From the NCBI GenBank assembly GCA_945787305.1, contig CALZIH010000101.1, positions 1 to 8,803 on the forward strand: DNA of 8,803 nt, given 5' to 3'. The notes under the pieces were generated by a model. The model had not been told where the DNA came from and did no database searches. It saw only the letters and a program-made list of their open reading frames with translations. The DNA comes from an uncultured Desulfobulbaceae bacterium. Lineage in GTDB: Bacteria > Desulfobacterota > Desulfobulbia > Desulfobulbales > Desulfobulbaceae. Made by a program: the position numbers and the translations under genes. Positions 6,369-8,803 of the stretch are shown here, in pieces. Each line of letters starts with the position of its first letter. The first letter of the stretch is position 1.

Positions 6369-7697
6369 CTATTTCTTTGTAAATCGCCAGACCGGACTCA
6401 TGACCGATGAGTAGACCTCTTCGGCGAAATTCAGCATACCGACGAAACCGGCCAGGGCCTCTTTTCGTTCATGGTTGTGGTCACAGAAACCGACGCCGAG
6501 TTTGTATGCAATGGGACGCTCCTTGACTCCACCGACAAAGATATCCACTTCTTTTTCCTCAAGAAAACTGGTCAGCTCAAGAGGGTTGGTGTCATCAACA
6601 ATAATGGTGCCGGGATCGGTGATCTCAGCCAGCTCCCGATACTCCTGTTCGGTGCCAGTCTGGGAACCCACCATCACCACATCCATTCCCAGCAGGCGAA
6701 AGGCCTTGACCAGGGAAAAGGCTTTAAAGGAACCGCCCACATAGATGGCTGCCTTTTTGCCGTTGAGCGCTTTCTTGTAAAACTCCAGTTTGGGCAGCAG
6801 AATCTTCAGCTCTTCTGCAACCAGTTGTTTGGCTTTAGCCAGGATTTCCGGGTCACCAAAGTGGTTGGCCACGTCGTAAAGGGCTTGGGCCATGTCCTCG
6901 ACGCCGAAATAGGAGACCCGAATGGAAGGGGTGCCGTATTCATCCTCCATCATTTTGGCCAGGTCCATGGTGGAGCCGGAGCATTGAACAACATTCAAGG
7001 CGGCACCATGGGCCCGCTGAATATCAGCCACCCGGCCGTCGCCGGTAATATTTGCAACCACCTCGATTCCGATACGCTCGAAGTATTCTCGGATCATCCA
7101 GATCTCACCGGCCAAGTTGAAGTCACCGAGGATGTTGATGGAATAGGGCGAGATTTCACGGGTGTCGCCGGTACCCATAAGCTCGGCCATAGCATTGCAG
7201 GCCGCAGTATAGCCGGCTCGCTTGTTGCCCTTGAATCCTTCGGATTTTACCGGAATAACCGGGATGCCGGTTTCCTTGGCCACCTGTTTGCAGACCGCCT
7301 CAAGATCATCACCGATGATACCGACGATACAGGTGGAATAGACAAAGGCCGCCTTGGGCTGGTGCCGCTCGATCAGCTCAAGCAGGGCATTGGTCAGCTT
7401 TTTTTCACCGCCAAAGATCACATCCAACTCCTGCAGGTCGGTGGAAAAGGAGAGGCGGTGCAGTTCAGGCCCCGAGGACAGCGCTCCGCGGATGTCCCAG
7501 GTGTAGACGGCGCAACCGATCGGACCATGAACCAGATGCAGGGCATCGGCAATGGGATATAGCACAACCCGCGACCCGCAGAACACGCAGGCACGCTGGC
7601 TGACGGCTCCGGCCAGACTGTCCTTGTTACAGGACAAGGTAAATGGCTGCTCTCCGGTGCGGTGGATCTGTTCTTTACGTTCTTTTAAGAGTTCCAT
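6369..7697 (-). CDS. nifE: FeMo-cofactor scaffold subunit NifE
   Basis: NifE is the alpha-like subunit of the NifEN maturation scaffold. The 442-residue protein contains HLVHGPIGC (54-62), RGALSSGPELHRLSFSTDLQ (70-89), VYSTCIVGIIGDD (119-131), VVQCSGSTMDLAKMM (236-250), YVGGSFKAFSLV (319-330) and a C-terminal DHNHERKEALAGFVG (406-420). Cys37, Cys62 and Cys123 match the NifE cluster-ligand positions, and Cys239 matches the cofactor-site cysteine of NifE/NifD. A Cys40 near Cys37 is extra. Length fits NifE; NifD is longer with different inserts. VnfE is possible in principle, but no vnf genes accompany it. It is first in the operon, about 32 bases after the predicted start of a sigma54 promoter. 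The ribosome-binding site is weak (GAGA at 7703-7706). Confidence 0.95.
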   Translation of the reverse strand: MELLKERKEQIHRTGEQPFTLSCNKDSLAGAVSQRACVFCGSRVVLYPIADALHLVHGPIGCAVYTWDIRGALSSGPELHRLSFSTDLQELDVIFGGEKKLTNALLELIERHQPKAAFVYSTCIVGIIGDDLEAVCKQVAKETGIPVIPVKSEGFKGNKRAGYTAACNAMAELMGTGDTREISPYSINILGDFNLAGEIWMIREYFERIGIEVVANITGDGRVADIQRAHGAALNVVQCSGSTMDLAKMMEDEYGTPSIRVSYFGVEDMAQALYDVANHFGDPEILAKAKQLVAEELKILLPKLEFYKKALNGKKAAIYVGGSFKAFSLVKAFRLLGMDVVMVGSQTGTEQEYRELAEITDPGTIIVDDTNPLELTSFLEEKEVDIFVGGVKERPIAYKLGVGFCDHNHERKEALAGFVGMLNFAEEVYSSVMSPVWRFTKK

Positions 7698-7739
7698 ATC
7701 GTTCTCATCGTATTGATTGTCTTTCTTGATATGGAGAAT

Positions 7740-7756
7740 AGCAACGACTGTGCCAG
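7740..7756 (-). promoter_or_regulatory. Sigma54 (-24/-12) promoter of the nifE operon
   Basis: On the minus strand the sequence reads CTGGCACAGTCGTTGCT, which fits the sigma54 consensus TGGCAC-N5-TTGCW with the required 10 nt between the GG and GC doublets. Transcription should start near 7729, about 32 bases before the nifE ATG. Such promoters need an enhancer-binding activator, in nif operons NifA, and a matching site lies upstream at 7842-7857. The same bases overlap a short perfect inverted repeat (7745-7759). Confidence 0.9.
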
Positions 7757-7759
7757 TCG
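7745..7759. repeat. Inverted repeat overlapping the sigma54 -24 element
   Basis: CGACTG (7745-7750) and CAGTCG (7754-7759) are exact reverse complements separated by TGC, and the -24 element (7750-7755) lies over the centre. It could be an operator whose occupant would block sigma54 polymerase, or chance symmetry, since part of it is imposed by the promoter itself. Confidence 0.45.
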
Positions 7760-7841
7760 CTTTGTGATATAAAAAATGACCGTATTATAATGCGATATGT
7801 ATAATTCCGCTCAGGCGGTGAGCAGGGAGAGGGTGTGTTGA

Positions 7842-7857
7842 TGTAGCAAAGTTTACA
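7842..7857. promoter_or_regulatory. NifA upstream activator site (TGT-N10-ACA)
   Basis: TGTAGCAAAGTTTACA exactly fits the NifA enhancer pattern TGT-N10-ACA. Its centre is about 120 bases upstream of the predicted nifE transcription start, in the usual range for looping activation. It is the only such site I found in the divergent intergenic region. No strong IHF site is visible between it and the promoter. Confidence 0.8.
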
Positions 7858-7877
7858 AAAAGGAAGGGATGCTTCTC

Positions 7878-7892
7878 TTTTGTCGAACAAAA
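7878..7892. repeat. Inverted repeat in the divergent intergenic region
   Basis: TTTTGT (7878-7883) and ACAAAA (7887-7892) are exact reverse complements around CGA. It lies upstream of the NifA site relative to nifE, and 15 bases before a TATAAT on the plus strand (7907-7912), so it could be an operator for the rightward gene. That TATAAT has no well-spaced -35 partner. The regulator is unknown. Confidence 0.3.
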
Positions 7893-8014
7893 AAAAGCAG
7901 TGTAGGTATAATTAATGATAGGCGGGAATCAGAGGCGGCAGACAATGAGTTACATATGCTTAACATTGTATCCCGGGAAATCCTCATTATTCAAAGTGCC
8001 CTTCAGTGAGAACA

Positions 8015-8026
8015 ATGCATTTGCAT
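8015..8026. repeat. Short palindrome before the rightward gene
   Basis: ATGCA (8015-8019) and TGCAT (8022-8026) are exact reverse complements separated by TT. The site ends 29 bases before the ATG of the rightward gene. It may be an operator or a chance palindrome. Confidence 0.25.
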
Positions 8027-8055
8027 GAAGAAGGGGAACGTAGTAATTAAAAAAG

Positions 8056-8803
8056 ATGGCTTCCTCAACCGACCGGCCCATAACCCTTTTTTCCGATGAT
8101 CCCCTTGCCGCCTTTGACCAGGGAATAGCCGCTGAGCTGCTTGCGCGTCGTAATCCCAATCTCGGTAGTATCTTCACCACGGAACGTGGTTTATTTTATG
8201 TCACCATCCTCTACCGGATGCTGTTGTTTAAACGGGACCATGAATTGGAGCCTCTCTATGAAGACATCTACCAGGCCGTTCTCTCACCTTTGGAAAGCCT
8301 GGAAATAACCGAATATACCCCTGACCGTTTCCGCACAGACCTTGACCAGCTGGCTAACTGGAATCTGGTCTCCTCCCGTATTGAAAAATTGCGACTGCGT
8401 GGTTACCGGGATAACCGTAAACGAAAATTTCGCTTTCGACTGAGTGATGAAGGGGCAAGCCTGCTGCAATGGCTTGAGGAGCGGCTACAGGAGGATCTGG
8501 AAGAACGGAGCAACGATGCCAGGGATCTGCTTGGCGAAGTTCGCGGTACCGTTGGCGAACTACTCCGCTTATTGCATCGTTTACGACTCAACGGAGATGG
8601 GCAGGAAGAAAACTCCAGGCGAATCATATTTCAGCTTGGCAAAGCAGACGATCTCTGTCGGGCCGTCACCGAGGGGTTGATTGATTTAAATGGCCGTTTA
8701 ATGGCCTTTTTGCTCAAGCGCTACGAGGCCGATGAGGTTCGAATCATTCTCAACGAACTGGATAACTATACCAATTGCATATTTGTTGGAGAGCCAACAG
8801 CGG
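8056..8803 (+). CDS. Winged-helix/helical protein resembling MukF/JetA-type kleisin (3' end outside window)
   Basis: An open frame starts with ATG at 8056, 9 nt after an in-frame TAA (8044-8046), and runs for 249 codons to the window edge without a stop. An AAGGGG at 8031-8036 is rather far upstream to be its ribosome-binding site. Residues about 45-130 look like a winged-helix domain: helix LFYVTILYRMLLF, then LDQLANWNLVSSRIEKLRLR, then a basic wing ending FRFRLSDEGASLLQWLE. Residues about 130-245 are long charged helices (EERLQEDLEERSNDARDLLG; later DDLCRAVTEGLIDLNGRLMA). This order resembles the N-terminal half of MukF/MksF or Wadjet JetA (DUF2397-like) kleisins, partners of SMC-type ATPases. 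That assignment is by pattern only; a different winged-helix protein is possible. It is not a nif gene and has its own orientation. Confidence 0.6.
   Translation, partial: MASSTDRPITLFSDDPLAAFDQGIAAELLARRNPNLGSIFTTERGLFYVTILYRMLLFKRDHELEPLYEDIYQAVLSPLESLEITEYTPDRFRTDLDQLANWNLVSSRIEKLRLRGYRDNRKRKFRFRLSDEGASLLQWLEERLQEDLEERSNDARDLLGEVRGTVGELLRLLHRLRLNGDGQEENSRRIIFQLGKADDLCRAVTEGLIDLNGRLMAFLLKRYEADEVRIILNELDNYTNCIFVGEPTA

Noticed and set aside
6471..7562. Long 363-codon plus-strand ORF
   Set aside because: It lies entirely antisense to nifE, whose family motifs are unmistakable; the product is a shadow with no family features.
7705..8180. Short minus-strand ORFs upstream of nifE (7705-7890 and 7950-8180)
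   Set aside because: The first covers the sigma54 promoter and NifA site, the second is antisense to the rightward gene; neither looks like a protein family.

Overview
The window is mainly one leftward (minus-strand) operon for nitrogenase cofactor assembly. In transcription order it reads nifE, nifN, nifB, a possible 56-residue small ORF, modA, modB, modC. A rightward gene of a different kind diverges from it at the right edge, and a decayed, AT-rich, IS-scarred segment lies at the left edge. The NifE, NifN and NifB sequences have the style of strictly anaerobic bacteria: a cysteine-rich NifN N-terminus, and a NifB with a fused NifX-like domain. Together with the nif-mod linkage and a sigma54/NifA promoter this suggests a Desulfobacterota (Desulfobulbales-like) anaerobe. 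That assignment is inference, because no marker gene is present.

Region by region: 1-311 is AT-rich with no convincing gene, apart from a 28-bp near-palindrome and a weak promoter-like pair. 312-504 is the right end of an IS3-family element: a frameshifted transposase C-terminus followed by its terminal repeat. 486-818 (minus) is a small membrane protein whose C-terminus appears to be replaced by sequence from that IS end. 921-3420 is modCBA (minus), an ABC molybdate importer whose genes overlap by 4 nt. 3445-3615 is a small ORF between nifB and modA. 3621-7697 is nifB, nifN and nifE. 7698-8055 is the divergent control region, with a near-perfect sigma54 -24/-12 promoter and an exact TGT-N10-ACA NifA upstream site, both placed for nifE. 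8056-8803 (plus) is the 5' part of a gene for a winged-helix, helical protein resembling MukF/JetA-type kleisins, cut by the window end.

How the genes fit together: ModABC imports molybdate. NifB (radical SAM) builds the Fe-S-carbide precursor. NifEN is the scaffold on which the precursor matures and receives Mo and homocitrate before transfer to NifDK. Placing modABC behind the nifE promoter would raise molybdate uptake at the same time as FeMo-cofactor synthesis. The structural genes nifHDK are not in the window; nifE starts its own transcription unit.

Most noteworthy: NifN keeps all three cysteine positions typical of NifK P-cluster ligation; a small ORF sits tightly between nifB and modA; a perfect inverted repeat overlaps the sigma54 -24 element; and a possible SMC/Wadjet-like operon begins at the right edge.
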